DNA of 64,000 nucleotides from Anthopleura xanthogrammica (GCA_964019055.1 OZ025209.1:10957981-11021980); one strand, 5' to 3'; counted from the first letter of the stretch, positions 1-12,122 are shown. Program-made: numbers and translations. The notes: generated by a model not told the origin, from the letters alone.

Positions 1-165
1 CGAAATCACATGATAATTAATTTAAAATCAAATTCTTGAATTTTTGGACAGTAGGAGTATGAAGATTGAATATCTTAAAATAACATGTGATAAAGGACAA
101 TGCTAATGAATAGAATTTTCCTGAAAAAGCTTTTTATCTAAATGTTTATTTATTCAGTTGCTACA

Positions 166-430
166 GATGTCACCGAAGTGGGTTTTCATGCCAGAAAAAC
201 ATGTCTGCACTCACTGTCACACCCTAAAACGTCTATGACTCCGCCAGCAAACATCTCCATGAGTCGGGATCCTTTTGATAAGTTGTAGAGAAGAAAATTT
301 TCAAAAGGATACCAACCCGTGGAGAAAGGAATGCAAACTAAAACATTGATCTTTGTTGGTGGAGTTGCACATGCTTTAGGGTATGACTGTGACAGGTTTT
401 TCTGGTGTGAAAACCCACTTCGTTGACATC
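166..430. mobile_element. Palindromic MITE in ANAPC7 intron
   Basis: The ends are long imperfect inverted repeats. GATGTCACCGAAGTGGGTTT at the left matches the reverse complement of the right end near 390-430, and both arms continue through CCAGAAAAAC. About 265 bp with no coding capacity. It sits just 5' of the first ANAPC7 exon in the window. Confidence 0.7.
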
Positions 431-463
431 CTTAGTATGTTTAAAAATGTGTGTTGTCCACAG

Positions 464-3400
464 CTTGAAGGAGTTTCCCAAAAGCAAAGGACACCCAAAA
501 TCAACATGGCACTCGCTAGTTTATACCATCGGCAAGGCATGGAAAGGTACAGTATGCTACAAAGAAAAAAGAATCCTTGTTTATAGAGGATATGACGAGT
601 AAAGCAGAGCTTTTTTCCAACTCGGTTCTCTTATACTAACTAATAGAAATAAACTAAATAAAATAATAATCACGACGTAAAGTGTTTTTTTTAAGAAACC
701 CAACTGGTAAGTAGGCAAACCAGTTGGATATTTACAAGCATGGTCAAGAGGCTGAATTTGTCACTTACATTGTAATCGAAATCGGGACAAATACAATCTC
801 AGCTAGTGGCCAGAGCGGGACTCGATTCCGGCACCACCCGATTGTGAGACCAATGCTCTGACCACTTGACCATGCTGCCTCCCTAGCACATGGGGTATTT
901 TTGCTATTTGCTGGTTTGTGTAATAAATAAATTTGACCCAAGAAGTGTGGATATTTTGGAATTGGGTTACCTGTGGTCAGGCAGGGAAGGGAGGTTTTTG
1001 ATGCAAGCTAGCTGACCTATGACTTATCTTTGAAATTAGCAAACCTTCATGTTGGTGTTTCAAAGGTGTCTGGTCCATATTTCCTGTATCCATGTTGGCC
1101 TTCTCTTCATCTGTGAGCATGATCCCCAAAAATTGCCTTTAATGACAGCTAGAGAAAACATTGTTTATATACATGTTTATATATTGTGTTGATTTCATTT
1201 CTAGATCAGCAATATCATGTTACAAGGAAGTTTTGAGGTGAGGCAGAATGTTACAATTATTGAATTATTCAATCCTTCTTAGGGTCACTTTCAATACTCC
1301 AGGTTTTTAAAGTTCTCTGTTAGCCACAGCTTTATATAGGTAGAATATTCCTGTGTTCCAGTGAAGGTCCATTGAATTTCAAAGTGTGATATATGATATG
1401 ATCATATGACTTGTACGAATTCTAAAATAGTCTAATGGCACCCAATTTTCTCTCAAAATATGTTACTTGGTCTTATTCTCAAATGCACCCTTAGCTGTAC
1501 ATTTTGAGTATAGAATGTCAATCTGATTGTGCTACCCTTTTGCTGATGTTTTTTTGGACTTGACATTTTAGGGTGTGCCCACTTGCACTGGAGGCTGCGA
1601 CAGGACTGCTAAAACTAGGGATTACAGCTACTGAAGTCATCTCTCTCGTCATGAAGAATCAACAATCCACATCTGGAACATCGGCAAACTCTGAATGGTA
1701 CATTTGGTTCTCTCTCTCCTCTCCCATCCATTCCCCTTCTTTTTCCATCCCTTTCCTTCCTTTCCCTTCCTTTCCTTTTATTTTGCACTTTTCATCAGGA
1801 CTTATAGACCTCTTGCTACATGTCAGAATACAGCTCAATTTGGAGGGCAAAACAAAAGATTTTCAAACTCCTGAGAATTGGAACCTATCATTTTCCCCTC
1901 TAAATTGAGCTGCATTCCGACGTGCTGCAAGGGGTCTATTACTAACAGTGTGACAATGTTCATACACGTACATATATTTAAAAATAACCCTACATTTTTT
2001 CAGATATCTATCGGCTATTCCTTACGTGTGATGTTGATATCATGTGTTTTTTTTAAAGGTTGACATCATGGATCAAGGCTCAAGCTCTTGAAGCAACAAG
2101 CAAGCATACTAGTATGTTTATATGCACATTAAAGCTTTGTGATCGATAAAACTACTGGAATCGTGTAATCTTAGATGTCTAAAACTGTCAGTGACAGCTT
2201 TGTCAAATGCAGGGATCCTGTGAGCACAAAAAAAATTGCGGCCCAGACTCCTCTGGATGCAATTTCAAAGTTTGAATGCATCCCATGATGCATTGCAATA
2301 GACCTTTTTAGCTTTGTTGTTTGTTGTGCCCATTTCAGACCATGTGATGCCACTCTTGGGAGTTGATTCTTTCATGTGTAAATATTTTAATAAAAGAACA
2401 TTTCTCAAGGGAATGTCACGTGGTCTGAAAGGGTCCATTTGCATACAAAGCTAGAGGCATATTGGGTTGGTCTATTTGAGTGCCACATTCAAAATGCTTG
2501 GGAAACCAATAGACCATTCTCAAATTCACTTGTGTGACCATAAAACAATGTCTTCAAAATGAGGTTGAACTTCATGTGTTCATATAATCATGTACATTTG
2601 GTGTATATTATCAACTCCAGCCTCGACTTGGAGACTTTGTTTTATGGTCAGTCAAGGGAATTTGGGAAAGGCCTGTTTGACCCAGCATGTGGGTGCTATC
2701 CTTCACCATCTATTTAATAATCTTCTTGATGTATTTTAATGTCAGTGGTGTTTGATTCGTTTCAGGGGCAGCTCAATCTTTTAAAGCACTTGAACAACAG
2801 GTAAAATTGTCATGGGAAAAAAGACAGATTGACAGCAAACTTGTCTGTTAATTTTTTTATTTATTAAAAAATATTTGATATATATCTTCTGGATATTTGT
2901 TGGAAGCACGGGTGGCGTAGTGGTGAGAGCACTTACCTCTCACCAAGGCGACCCAAGTTCAAGCCCCACTGGGCTCGGTGTCGTATGTGAGTAGAGTTGT
3001 TTGTTGGTTCTCTCCTGTGCTTCAAGGGTTTTTCCGGTTTCTCCTGTTTTTCCTCCCTCCTCAAAAATCAACTTCTAAATTCCAATTGGAATGCAGTGGA
3101 GGAAGAGCCACTCGGTGGATTCCACTGTTAATTCTCATTTATTTGTTTGATTTATTAAATTATTAATGGTATAGGCGTTGCGTGACAATGTGGAGGTACT
3201 GTGCAGCACAGCTGAAAACTACTACCAAGCTGGGGATGTGAAGAATTCTAAGGCAGTGTTCCAAAGGGTGAGACAAGAAAATTGTATAATAATATACATT
3301 CCCTTTGGCTGACCTTTGTATGGGACCTGTGTCCTGCTGGTCAGGCCCTCAACCAACTGTTGTGCAGTGTACAATTTTTTTCATTTTCAGCTATTTCAAA

Positions 3401-6400
3401 AACATTGTATAGGACTAAAATGAATGCATTAATTAATGGCCTTACTAAATAAAGCTGATTGAACCTAGCTATTTATGTGCCAAACATTTGATATGGCATT
3501 ACCAACCCAGTATAATGACATTTTGATTGACAGCTGTCATGTTATTGCAGTGTCATCTTCTTGATCCTCACATGCTTCAAGGCATGGACATGTACTCATA
3601 CCTGTTGGCACAAGATAATAGCAGTAAAGAGCTGGAAAAGTAAGTCCTAGTTGAACTAAGAGAATAATGATGAACCCATAAAACCCAAGAAATCCATGCA
3701 AAATAAAATCCAAGGAAGATTGAGAGGGGGGGGGAGGACACCTAAAAATGAAAAACCACTAAAAGTCAATCTGCAAAATTTTGCATAGTTAATCCCCCCC
3801 CCCCCCCCCCCCCAGAAAGAACCAAAGCATTTCAAATATGGTACCTTGCTTAGGTAAAGTACAAATATCTGTTGATTGACATCTTTAGAAAACACAAAGT
3901 TTTCAAGGGCACGTGCCTATAGGATGTCATGGAAATGTCATGGAAACATCTTGATTGATGCCAACTAAAACCCAATTTTGTCATGACAGCAATTGTACAA
4001 TTTCAAGTACATGTATGTGGTTGAGAGGCACTGTAAATGTCATGCTATTGTTTTTTCTTCAATTTTTGTTAGGTTGGCAAAAGATCTCATCCAGGTCACT
4101 CAACTGAAGGCTGAACCCTGGGTAGCTATGGCACATTTCTGTAATCTAACTAATCGCAAGCCAAGAGCTGTTTACTTTGCACAAAAGGTAACTCAAAAAG
4201 AATTGAATTTAAGAACTTATAATTGTTATTTCAAAAGTTTACTTGCAATACCAAGGATTTGATGAATGTATCGGACTGGGTTGGAGGTAAGAATTTCCTG
4301 TCCAAGACCTGTACCAAAATAATATGATAATGCATGATGATGATGATGAGGTGGTGATGATCGCAAAGAAGATGAATATTGTGATGGCGACGAAGATTGT
4401 GATGATGGTGATGACCATGAAGATAGTGATGAATGGAAAAGATGGTGATGGTGTTGATGACAATAAACACATGAAACCACTTCATGTCCCTTCTTATTTC
4501 ACCTCCTAGCTAATAATAGCTAATTATTTTTCCTTGTGATTTACAGGCACACACAATTGATGTTCGTAATGTACAAGCCCTCATTTTAAAAGGTTTGTAG
4601 TCATCACACAACCGCTTACTGTGCGCACCTCCTCCCCACGGATTGTCTTTGTGCCCCTACTTTGAAGATAACCAAAACCAATCTTCCTTCCTTGTGGCCA
4701 AGGTTCGATCGTTTTCTTTGGGGGGAGGTAGGTAGGCATTTTTCGTGGGCAGGTGCTCCTACAATGCAGCGATCTTCCCTGAACAAACTGCCCCTGCACT
4801 AAAGACAAAACATCAAACAGACATCAATTTTATCGAACCCTGGAACAAATAAACCTCTAGGCTGATCTAAGGGCGCAGGTAACTCACATATTGAATTGAA
4901 ATTTAGCTTGCTGGGGTTTGTGGAGGGAGGAAAACTTGAGAACCTGGAGAAAAGGCTTCAAATGAAAGGAGACCTAACAAACTCTACTCATGTGTTGCCC
5001 AGTCCAGGAATCGAACACAACATCTCAGAAAGGCGGGTACGGTATGCTAATGCTACATCACCCTTGTTTCAGTAAGCTTGTCGGGTAATTCTGTTTTATT
5101 CTTTCCTCTTTAGCTTCTCTTCTCCAAGCTCTCGGGAAGCAGCAAGAGGCTTTAATACACTACAGAGAGGCTGTCAAACTGTCACCAACCAACTTTGATG
5201 CTAGTAAAGGTACTACATGTACTTGAGTTATCCTTTTATGTTTTACATCTACAAAGGAAAAAGGGGAGCAAAGGGGATGAAAGTAAAGTAAAGGAATGAG
5301 AAAAAAGGAAACGTAATGGAATTGGCCACTTTGGAAACGAGCAAGGGACTGGGGCGAGTTATGAATTTAAATCTAATTAGCAAAATAAAGCATCTCAAGA
5401 TTAGCATGTCTGGCAAATTTGAACTTGATTGAATGAAAAGAACCATAATTATTGGCTTTCAAAAGTGTCAAAAATTTACAAGCGTCCCCTGTAAACATAC
5501 ATTCTTTGTAAATTTTCAACACTTTTGAAGGCTTGTAACTCTGCTTCTTTTTAACGAAACACGTTCAAATTTGCTAAACTTACTAATCTTGAGATGCTTT
5601 ATTTTTTATCAAATTATGATAAAACGTTTTTGCTAATTTGATTTAAATTCAAAACTCGCCCCAGTCCCTTGCTCGTTTCCAAAGTAGCCAATATAAGTAC
5701 TTCTTTACCCTATCTGTTCCGCAGGTCTAGTAGAGTGTTACATGGCGGCAGAAAGGAAGAGAGATGCTTTGGCTGTAGCTAGAAATGCTCACAAGGCACT
5801 TGGAAACACTGCACGGACTTTGACAGTAAGTATCTTAGTGCTGAATATGACTTGAGCCAGACCCGACCACGCCCAGCTAAAGCAGAGTTCGTACGAGTAT
5901 TGAAATTCAAGACGGAATCAAAGCCGAAGCAACACGCGCAGACTCAATATCGGATTTATCACCTAGGCTGGAAAAAGACGAGCACTGTTAATAAGTATCA
6001 CTGAGCAGTACACTACGTGTGTGCGTATGTTGCTTACGATTCCTACGCTAGTGTGAGCCAGGCCTTACTGAGTTACCGTAACCGTAACTGCGTCTCGTGA
6101 TTGGATGAATTACTGGAAGACAATGCGCGAAGACATTTCAATGTTATGGCATGGTGTACCGTGTTCCTGCTGTAAGACATCGGCTTCCGTCAATCAAATT
6201 CTCAGTGGTCAGAGCTAGTTCTTTTTTTTTCTTTTTTTTTTTCTTGACTGGAACCAAAACTAAATACCAAACGACCTGGGCTGTGCTGGGCACGTAATTT
6301 TGAAAATGGGTATATATAGCTCTTATTAACCGAGTTTGAGGTCCGTACCAAAAGTAATGGACCGTGTTTTTCCCACTGCCTTATGGCCCAAGCGCGTAGC

Positions 6401-9400
6401 GCGCATGCCATAAAAAAAGTGGAAAAACGAGGATCCATATCCTACGGTACGGACCGAGCAAACGAGGTTAATAAGATATTTATTATATACAACGATCATA
6501 TACACATTTCATTCCATCATCATACGCATACCATGTTTATCGTAAGATATTTATTATATGGCAAGGCTAGGAGAGACAATTTTGATTTTCGGTCCGTACC
6601 GTAAGTTACGGACCGCAAATTGACCAATTATAGCGCGTGAAATTACCTTACCATATAATAATACAAAGTAATGCCCGCACCAAGGAAATGTGATTGGTTG
6701 ATTGTTTGTTATTTTCTTACAGTTATGTGCCACTGTGATGATGCACGAGCCGTCTAACTATGAAAAGGTTAGTACATTACTGGTACCAGCACCTTGAGGC
6801 CATTTAAGGGAGCTTCATTAAAATAAATCTGGCCCTAAAAATCAATTCACTCACCCAAATGCAGATCAAAAAATCTGCAGGTAAACTTTGAATTCTCAAA
6901 GTCCTTTTCTCTCCGTTACTGGCTTCTTCCGACTTTGTCGCTTGCACATTCCAAAAAAAAATAGTTAGGTCGACTTGTGGCAAGTCTGATCTCCAGGTAA
7001 TAGTTATTGAATGATCATATGAAATGATCGACTCTTTGACTGAGAATGAATTAACGAAATAGATAAATGGATGGATGAATGAATTAGTGAATAAAGGATG
7101 ATCGAACACATAGAATGGTGGATAAATGGACCAAGAACGAATGATGTATGACGAGTAAATGAATGCTGGTCCTCCTACTGACTGACAGACTTAATGACTT
7201 TTATTTTGACGTATTGGCAGGCAAAAATGATGCTTGACAAAGCACTCGACCTCGATCCATCTTCAACTGATGCTGTTTGCCTACTTGGTGAGGTGTATGG
7301 AAAGAAACAGGAGTATAGCAAAGCTATAGATTTGTAAGTCCTAAAACTAGAATCTCGTCTAAAGAGAGTACGAAAATAGCTTCAAGAGCCTCTGAATAGT
7401 ATAGCATAGAAAGATTTATAACTGGGATGGTAAAAATTGCATAAGAAATGGACTACTTCGACGATATATATACGGCGGCCGTCTTGAAACGAAATGGCGC
7501 GGGTATATGTAGGATCTGATGTACGAAAAAAAAAACAAATCCTGGCTATCTCTGGCCCTATCATGTTGGTAAAGTGACAAGCACTTCATTTTCCTACGTA
7601 GTATCAGTCATTCCTTTTACATCTTAAAGCGCAAGGCATTATGGGGCGTCCTGGGGCAAAACAAAACAAAGATGTCTGATAATATAGAAAGTTTCGTTTA
7701 TTTGTCTTTCTTTAATGTCCATCTTCTTAATTCATCTCTTGTCAAGTTGTCTAGTGGTGAAATGTTAATGTTAAACGACGCCATTACTGTAACAAAGTTT
7801 TGATATTTGTCCTCTACTAAGATGGCTGCCGTATCGTTGAAGTAGTCCATTGCGCAGTGTATAATTTAGGAAAATTGTCCAGTTTTGTAGCATCATTTGT
7901 GTACCAAGGAATCTGGTAGATGTCAATGATACCAACCTCTTATTATCCTTTGATCTGACTGCAATGGAAAAACCAGCAGCACCAAACGATGATTAATGGT
8001 ACCACCAATTGTTTTCTTTGCAAAAAAAAAAAAAAAATGAATTTTTAATTATTTCTGGTTTCGCAGATTAAGAAAACATCTTATAAACCACCGAACTGCT
8101 CGTCTACATCAGTTATTAGGAGATTACCTGGCCATGACTAGTGAATACCAGGAAGCACTTGACCAGTACACTAAGTCACTAAGGTACAGTAGTATATCAT
8201 GGTATAACAGCACGGTTAGACGAGTCATTAGGAGATTACCTGGCCATGACTAATGAATACCAGGAAGCACTTGACCAATACACTAAGTCACTAAGGTACA
8301 GTGGTATATCATGGTATAACAGCACGGTTAGACCAGTTATTAGGAGATTACCTGGCCATGACTAATGAATACCAGGAAGCACTTGACCAATACACTAAGT
8401 CACTAAGGTACAGTAGTATATCATGGTATAACAGCACGGTTAGACGAGTTATTAGGAGATTACCTGACCATGACTAATGAATACTTGACCAATACACCAA
8501 GTCATTAAGGTATATCATGTGTTTTTTCTTTTTTCTAGTCTGAATCCTGGGTACAGTAAGGCAATCGAGGGAATACAAAATGTCGAGAAGCGAAATGGAT
8601 CTGTGGACCTGGACAGTGATGACGATGCTTTGGATACGAACAATGCTGAGGTTATCAGCTTAGAGGAGGTAGGGTACCATCTAGGGGAGGTAGGGGATAC
8701 TAAGAGGGAGGGGGTAGTAATGTATAGATCCTTTTCACGTCACGTCAAATCAGCTTAATTTGGAGGACAAAACAAAAGAATATTTTCCCAATTAAGACCA
8801 CGTGTTATTCCCATGATAAAAAATTGGAAACTTGTACCCCTACCATGCAATGCGGCAAAATTTAGGGTAGAAGTCCCTAGAAAAAGGCAATCAAAACCAT
8901 GGTAAATAAAATATAATATTTGCACTATGATAAAAGTTGAACTTGAAGGTGCCGGTGACTGGCTGTGGACTGATTCAAATTCCTAGCGAACTCCTATATA
9001 TGTAAAAAACCATAATGCACCGCAACTCTACCTAGTCTTCTGTTCGGTAAAATATCAACTTATGGCAATGTCGTGACTCAATTTATGTAAATTACATTTT
9101 TTTAGCAAATTGATTGGCATAGACAGAAGTGTTGTTTCGGCTGTCCTTCTTGCGTAATATTTCTCTCTTTTTTTTTTATAAAGATGTACTACGCTTTACA
9201 GTTGAGCTTGGAGCGACCGAAGTTTTGTCACGAATTTTTATCCTTGAAAATTGCATGTTGTCAGAAAAAACTTCGGTCGTTCCAAGCTCAACTGAGAAGC
9301 GTAGCATTAATTTTGCTGTTGTTTTTGTAGGATGATGGTGAAGATGCCGCTTCATGGACGTCTCAGGATCTTCAAGGACCAGTAAGTACCAATGTATTAC

Positions 9401-10033
9401 CGGTCATACAGTGTCCCTACTCCGTACCATGTAAGATCTTGCCAATAGAGGGAGTCTGCATCCTCTGTATAGCTAATATTGTGGTTTACAAGGAAATAAC
9501 TGGCTTACAAAGTTTAACATTCAACAGAACCCGTCACCTTACTCATTATAAGCAGTTTTCGTATGACTATGGAAAAATTACGGCACGGACCGCGCCTTGC
9601 CGTGACCTTGTCGTGTATGAAAACATTTGACATTCCGTGCTGTGTCCGCACTAAGTCCCAACCGTGCCCTGTGCCGTGACTTTTCACACTCATACGAAAC
9701 CCGCTCTGTCTTTTCTCGTTTCATATCTCTGGGAGGCAGGGACCGCGGAGCACCCTAAAAACGGGGGACTATTATAAGAGACTAGTATGGAAAAAGGGAA
9801 AAAGTGGGGGAGGAGGGCTATAGACCCCAAGCTCTCCCCCCCCCGTCTCTATCTATCACCATAAGGTATCTTCTGCTTCTAAATGAAACTGAAGATACAC
9901 ACAATGCTCTACCCATTGCAGACCGCTAATTATTTTGAATGAAATGCAAAAAAGGGTATAAAATGAAAGGAGCATTGCGCGCCAGTTGAAAACTAAGAAA
10001 ACTAACACCAACATTTCTTTCCAGTTATTCTAA
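464..10033 (+). CDS. ANAPC7: Anaphase-promoting complex subunit 7 (APC7), 3' part, 16 exons
   Basis: APC7 is a tetratricopeptide-repeat scaffold of the APC/C ubiquitin ligase, which degrades cyclins and securin in mitosis. Exons read in frame: 464-546, 1572-1697, 2059-2111, 2766-2800, 3175-3267, 3551-3639, 4073-4187, 4547-4592, 5114-5209, 5725-5825, 6723-6767, 7221-7333, 8067-8183, 8539-8668, 9331-9381, 10025-10033. All are bounded by AG/GT, all junction phases agree, and together they give 433 residues plus a TAA stop. Recognition rests on family signatures such as [62 protein letters not shown] and an acidic C-terminal tail (DSDDDALD...[11 protein letters not shown]). The N-terminal roughly 150 residues lie upstream of the window. 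The last exon codes only Leu-Phe-stop; it is inferred from a strong acceptor. Oddities: about 12 residues typical of vertebrate APC7 are absent between exons 1 and 2, and the 8067-8183 exon border is tandemly duplicated. Confidence 0.93.
680..898 (-). mobile_element. tRNA-derived SINE (family 1)
   Basis: Read on the minus strand, the head carries a pol III A box (TGGTCAAGTGG, rc of 862-872) and a B-box-like GAATCGAGTCCCG (rc of 817-828), about 35 bp apart as in a tRNA gene. It does not fold as a complete tRNA and runs on into a non-tRNA body, so a SINE is the better call. It lies in the intron between ANAPC7 exons 464-546 and 1572-1697. Confidence 0.65.
1805..1938. mobile_element. TAGACC-family palindromic MITE, complete
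   Basis: The element starts TAGACCTCTTGC and ends GCAAGGGGTCTA, with internal arms CAGCTCAATTTGGAGG and its complement around a CTCCTGAGAATTGGAACC core. Sister copies are at 59804-59938, 60325-60463 and 63718-63850, with half copies at 8725-8785, 11515-11570 and 38589-38681. Confidence 0.85.
2299..2474 (+). mobile_element. Second palindromic MITE family (TAGACC...GGTCTA), complete
   Basis: Arms contain TTTCAGACCATGTGATGCCA and its rough complement TGTCACGTGGTCTGAAA around a centre rich in AATATTTTAATAAAAG. A complete reverse-orientation copy is at 46397-46563 and a half copy at 37870-37963. Located in an ANAPC7 intron. Confidence 0.8.
2905..3168 (+). mobile_element. tRNA-derived SINE (family 2), full head
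   Basis: The pol III A box TGGCGTAGTGG (2913-2923) and B box AGTTCAAGCCC (2956-2966) have tRNA-like spacing. The body is shared with a reversed copy at 32636-32839 and, more diverged, with 4860-5075. Located in an ANAPC7 intron immediately 5' of exon 3175-3267. Confidence 0.8.
3797..3813 (+). repeat. Poly-C tract
   Basis: An uninterrupted run of C, with a G-rich run about 65 bp upstream, in an ANAPC7 intron. The length may be affected by sequencing error. Confidence 0.9.
4860..5075 (-). mobile_element. tRNA-derived SINE, diverged copy of family 2
   Basis: On the minus strand this reads a tRNA-like head with a B-box-like TGTTCGATTCCTGG (near 5014-5028), followed by a body resembling the 2905-3168 element (ACATGAGTAGAGTTTGTTAG, then TTCTC and TCCTCCCTCC tracts). 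An A box is not clear. Lies in the ANAPC7 intron before exon 5114-5209. Confidence 0.6.
5321..5692. mobile_element. Large palindromic MITE, ~370 bp
   Basis: Long inverted arms: TTGGCCACTTTGGAAACGAG at the left matches the complement of CTCGTTTCCAAAGTAGCCAA at the right, continuing through the GGGACTGGGGCGAG and AGCATCTCAAGATTAG segments. No coding capacity. Lies within an ANAPC7 intron. Confidence 0.8.
6325..6625. repeat. Fold-back element with GGTCCGTAC motifs
   Basis: Several inverted GGTCCGTACC/GGTACGGACC motifs and short hairpins (GTTTTTCCCACTGCC against GTGGAAAAAC) fill this part of an ANAPC7 intron. Probably a decayed or composite MITE. Boundaries are uncertain. Confidence 0.5.
7448..7850. 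mobile_element. Palindromic MITE, ~400 bp
   Basis: The left end ATGGACTACTTCGACGATAT and the complement of the right end (ATGGACTACTTCAACGATAC, from 7831-7850) are near-identical. The match continues into CGGCGGCCGTCTTG against CAAGATGGCTGCCG. Lies in the ANAPC7 intron before exon 8067-8183. Confidence 0.75.
8111..8515 (+). repeat. 112-bp tandem duplication spanning an ANAPC7 exon-intron border
   Basis: Units begin at 8111, 8223, 8335 and 8447. Each carries the last 73 bp of exon 8067-8183, its donor and the first intron bases; the fourth unit has an internal deletion. Units 2 and 3 differ from unit 1 by very few substitutions, so the event looks recent. Only unit 1 has the exon's true acceptor. 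Confidence 0.92.
8725..8785 (+). mobile_element. Half copy of TAGACC-family MITE
   Basis: TAGATCCTTTTCACGTCACG and CAGCTTAATTTGGAGGACAA match the left arm. It starts 57 bp after the donor of ANAPC7 exon 8539-8668. Confidence 0.75.
9187..9306. mobile_element. Palindromic MITE, ~120 bp
   Basis: CTACGCTTTACAGTTGAGCT at the left mirrors AGCTCAACTGAGAAGCGTAG at the right, with GACCGAAGTTTTGTC against AAAACTTCGGTCG inside. A half copy is at 30060-30116. Lies a few bases 5' of the acceptor of ANAPC7 exon 9331-9381. Confidence 0.8.
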
Positions 10034-11219
10034 TGTTGATATAATGAGATATGGACACAACTCCTGCTAATGAAGAAGATAAGTGACATCAAACAAAAAA
10101 ACTATCCTTTTCTTATCCAATCAATATATCTACTATCAAAATGAATAATGTATATAAAAATATGTGATTCCAAAAATCTATCGTGGGCTTCCTGTGGTAA
10201 CACTATCTGATGAGAGACTGGTGCCGATAACTTGCTACTGTCAGTTGAGCTGTCATTCAATGTCTTTTGAGTAAAAGAAAAAGAACCGTGGCTAAAATTG
10301 TAAGAATGAGGCTTCTTTCTTCAAGTTTCATTAAAGGCGAACGTGGAAATGAAACGGAAATCGAATGGAACGAAATAGAAACTTTTACTCAAGTCCTCCA
10401 ACGGAATGTGGTTTAGGAGTGTAGCCTGGTGATGATGATCATTTCTTCATTGTGGCCTCTATGTTGATGTGGAAAACAATTTGCGTGGTGTAGTCGCCCT
10501 TGTCTGAAGTAATGATAGGAAGAAAAGACGTCAGAGCCAAGCCTCGAATTCTTTTAAAAAAGAGTGGTACAAGACTAATGATACATGATCCCTGATCTTC
10601 TATAAAGGATTTGAAGTGGGATGCAAGGAAAACGTGGTAGCACACAGGATTAAGACAGAGAAAACAACCTATGTTTCTTACCTTTACTTTCTAATTGCCG
10701 GATTTCAAGCCGAGAGAGGCTGGGACCAAGCTATTGTTTTTTCCGGACGGAAGTCAGTAGCATTGCCTGATATCAAGTCGAGAGGGGCTGGGACCAAGCT
10801 ATTGTTTTTTCCGGACGGAAGTCGATCAGTAGTATTGCCTGATATCAAGTCGAGAGGGACTGGGACCAAGCTAGGATTTGAAGTGGGATGCAAGGAAAAC
10901 GTGGTAGCACACAGGATTAAGACAGAGAAAACAACCTATGTTTCTTACCTTTACTTTCTAATTGCCTGATTTCAAGTCGAGAGGGGCTGGGACCTAGCTT
11001 TTGTTTTTTTCCGGACGGAAGTCGCATGCAATGGCATCCAAATTTGTTAGAATCCATTCCCTCACGGGCGTCTGTATTTTGCTAACGAGGAGAGCCTGGG
11101 AACGGCCAAAACCCTAATTCCACCCATCCTTTTACATTTGCTAGAAAATTTACTCTGAGATCACAACGCTGTATCAATTGCATATATTGTAAATAGAATA
11201 TCAAATAAAATAGACTGCA
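10034..11219 (+). other. Probable ANAPC7 3' UTR with poly(A) signal
   Basis: No coding signal follows the ANAPC7 stop. The first convincing AATAAA downstream is at 11214-11219, which would give a 3' UTR of about 1.2 kb. The stretch contains the complex tandem duplication at 10608-11025. The polyadenylation site is inferred from the hexamer alone. Confidence 0.4.
10608..11025 (+). repeat. Nested tandem duplication in ANAPC7 3' flank
   Basis: A 267-bp unit starting GGATTTGAAGTGGGATGCAA recurs at 10875. Inside it, a shorter subunit (TCAAGTCGAGAGGGGCTGGG followed by TTTTTTCCGGACGGAAGTC) occurs about four times. This gives a spurious open frame at 10616-10969. Confidence 0.85.
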
Positions 11220-11429
11220 TGTAACTGAAAAGTTTGTGAAAGCTCTGCTTTGTACGGGTTTCGTCTCTTTTCATAAGAAATAAGAAGGTTTGGTTTGGTA
11301 AGTGTGTGGCAATACGTCAACAGTTCACAGTAGAATCTTTGACTTCAGAATCAACCCTTGTAGCTTTAGCGTAAATCGAAAGACTGTATTGATCTCTTGC
11401 TTTGCATACATTTAAAATGGAGCACTCTC

Positions 11430-11505
11430 TTCTTTTTTTTTTCCTTCCTTCATTTCTTTCTTTTCTTTCTTTTCTTTCTTTTCATTCATTCTTTCTCTTT
11501 TTTTG
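11430..11505 (+). repeat. TTTC/TTCC microsatellite
   Basis: An imperfect CTTT/CTTC tract abutting a half copy of the TAGACC MITE at 11515-11570. Confidence 0.85.
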
Positions 11506-11514
11506 ATATTTATT

Positions 11515-11570
11515 TTCAATTTTGCCCTCCAAATTGAGCTGCTCTGACGTCACATGCAAGTGGTCAATAG
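11515..11570 (-). mobile_element. Half copy of TAGACC-family MITE
   Basis: Contains GCCCTCCAAATTGAGCTGC, TGACGTCACATGCAAG and a GGTCAATAG terminus, matching one arm of the complete copies. Confidence 0.7.
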
Positions 11571-11771
11571 AGCCGGTGAAAACACTAAACCCGCGAAACA
11601 AAAATTGCTTGTTAAAGTGTAATAGTCAAATAGACACAAAAGAAAACAATGGAATTTGGGTCTACTAAAGAATATTAGTCTAATATCTATTTCACGGGTT
11701 AGTGACTTCACTCTACTCAGTTGTAACGTCTTCTAATTTCGAATATGTCCATAGATAATTTCTAGTTTAAA

Positions 11772-12122
11772 GAACTCAATTAGACATCAAGGCTCCTCTA
11801 ATTTGTAATTGAGTCGCTGCCCTAGTTTACGATATACCGCGGTCGAGTAATTTGTTTTCCAGCCCTTCTCCGTATTGATGCAAATATTCATTATTGGCAA
11901 AGAAGACTTACAATTATAATGTTTTGTTTGACCAACTCAATTAGACATCAGGGCGCCTTTCATTTGTAATTGAGTCGCTGCCCTAGTTTACGATTTACCG
12001 CTGTCGAGTAATTTGTTTTCCAGCCCTTCTCCGAATTGTTGCAAATATTTATTGGCAAAGAAGACTTACAATTATAATGTTTTGTTTGACCAACTCAATT
12101 AGACATCAAGGCTCCTTTCATT
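11772..12122 (+). repeat. ~160-bp tandem repeat, 2.2 copies
   Basis: Units starting ACTCAATTAGACATCA at 11772, 11934 and 12092 share TTGTAATTGAGTCGCTGCCC and GAGTAATTTGTTTTCCAGCC. No coding function is evident. Confidence 0.88.

Noticed and set aside
862..872. tRNA gene suggested by pol III boxes (also at 2913-2966)
   Set aside because: The sequences do not complete a tRNA cloverleaf and continue into repeated bodies found elsewhere; SINEs explain them better.
10616..10969. 117-codon frame with internal repeats
   Set aside because: Explained by the nested tandem duplication at 10608-11025 downstream of the ANAPC7 stop.
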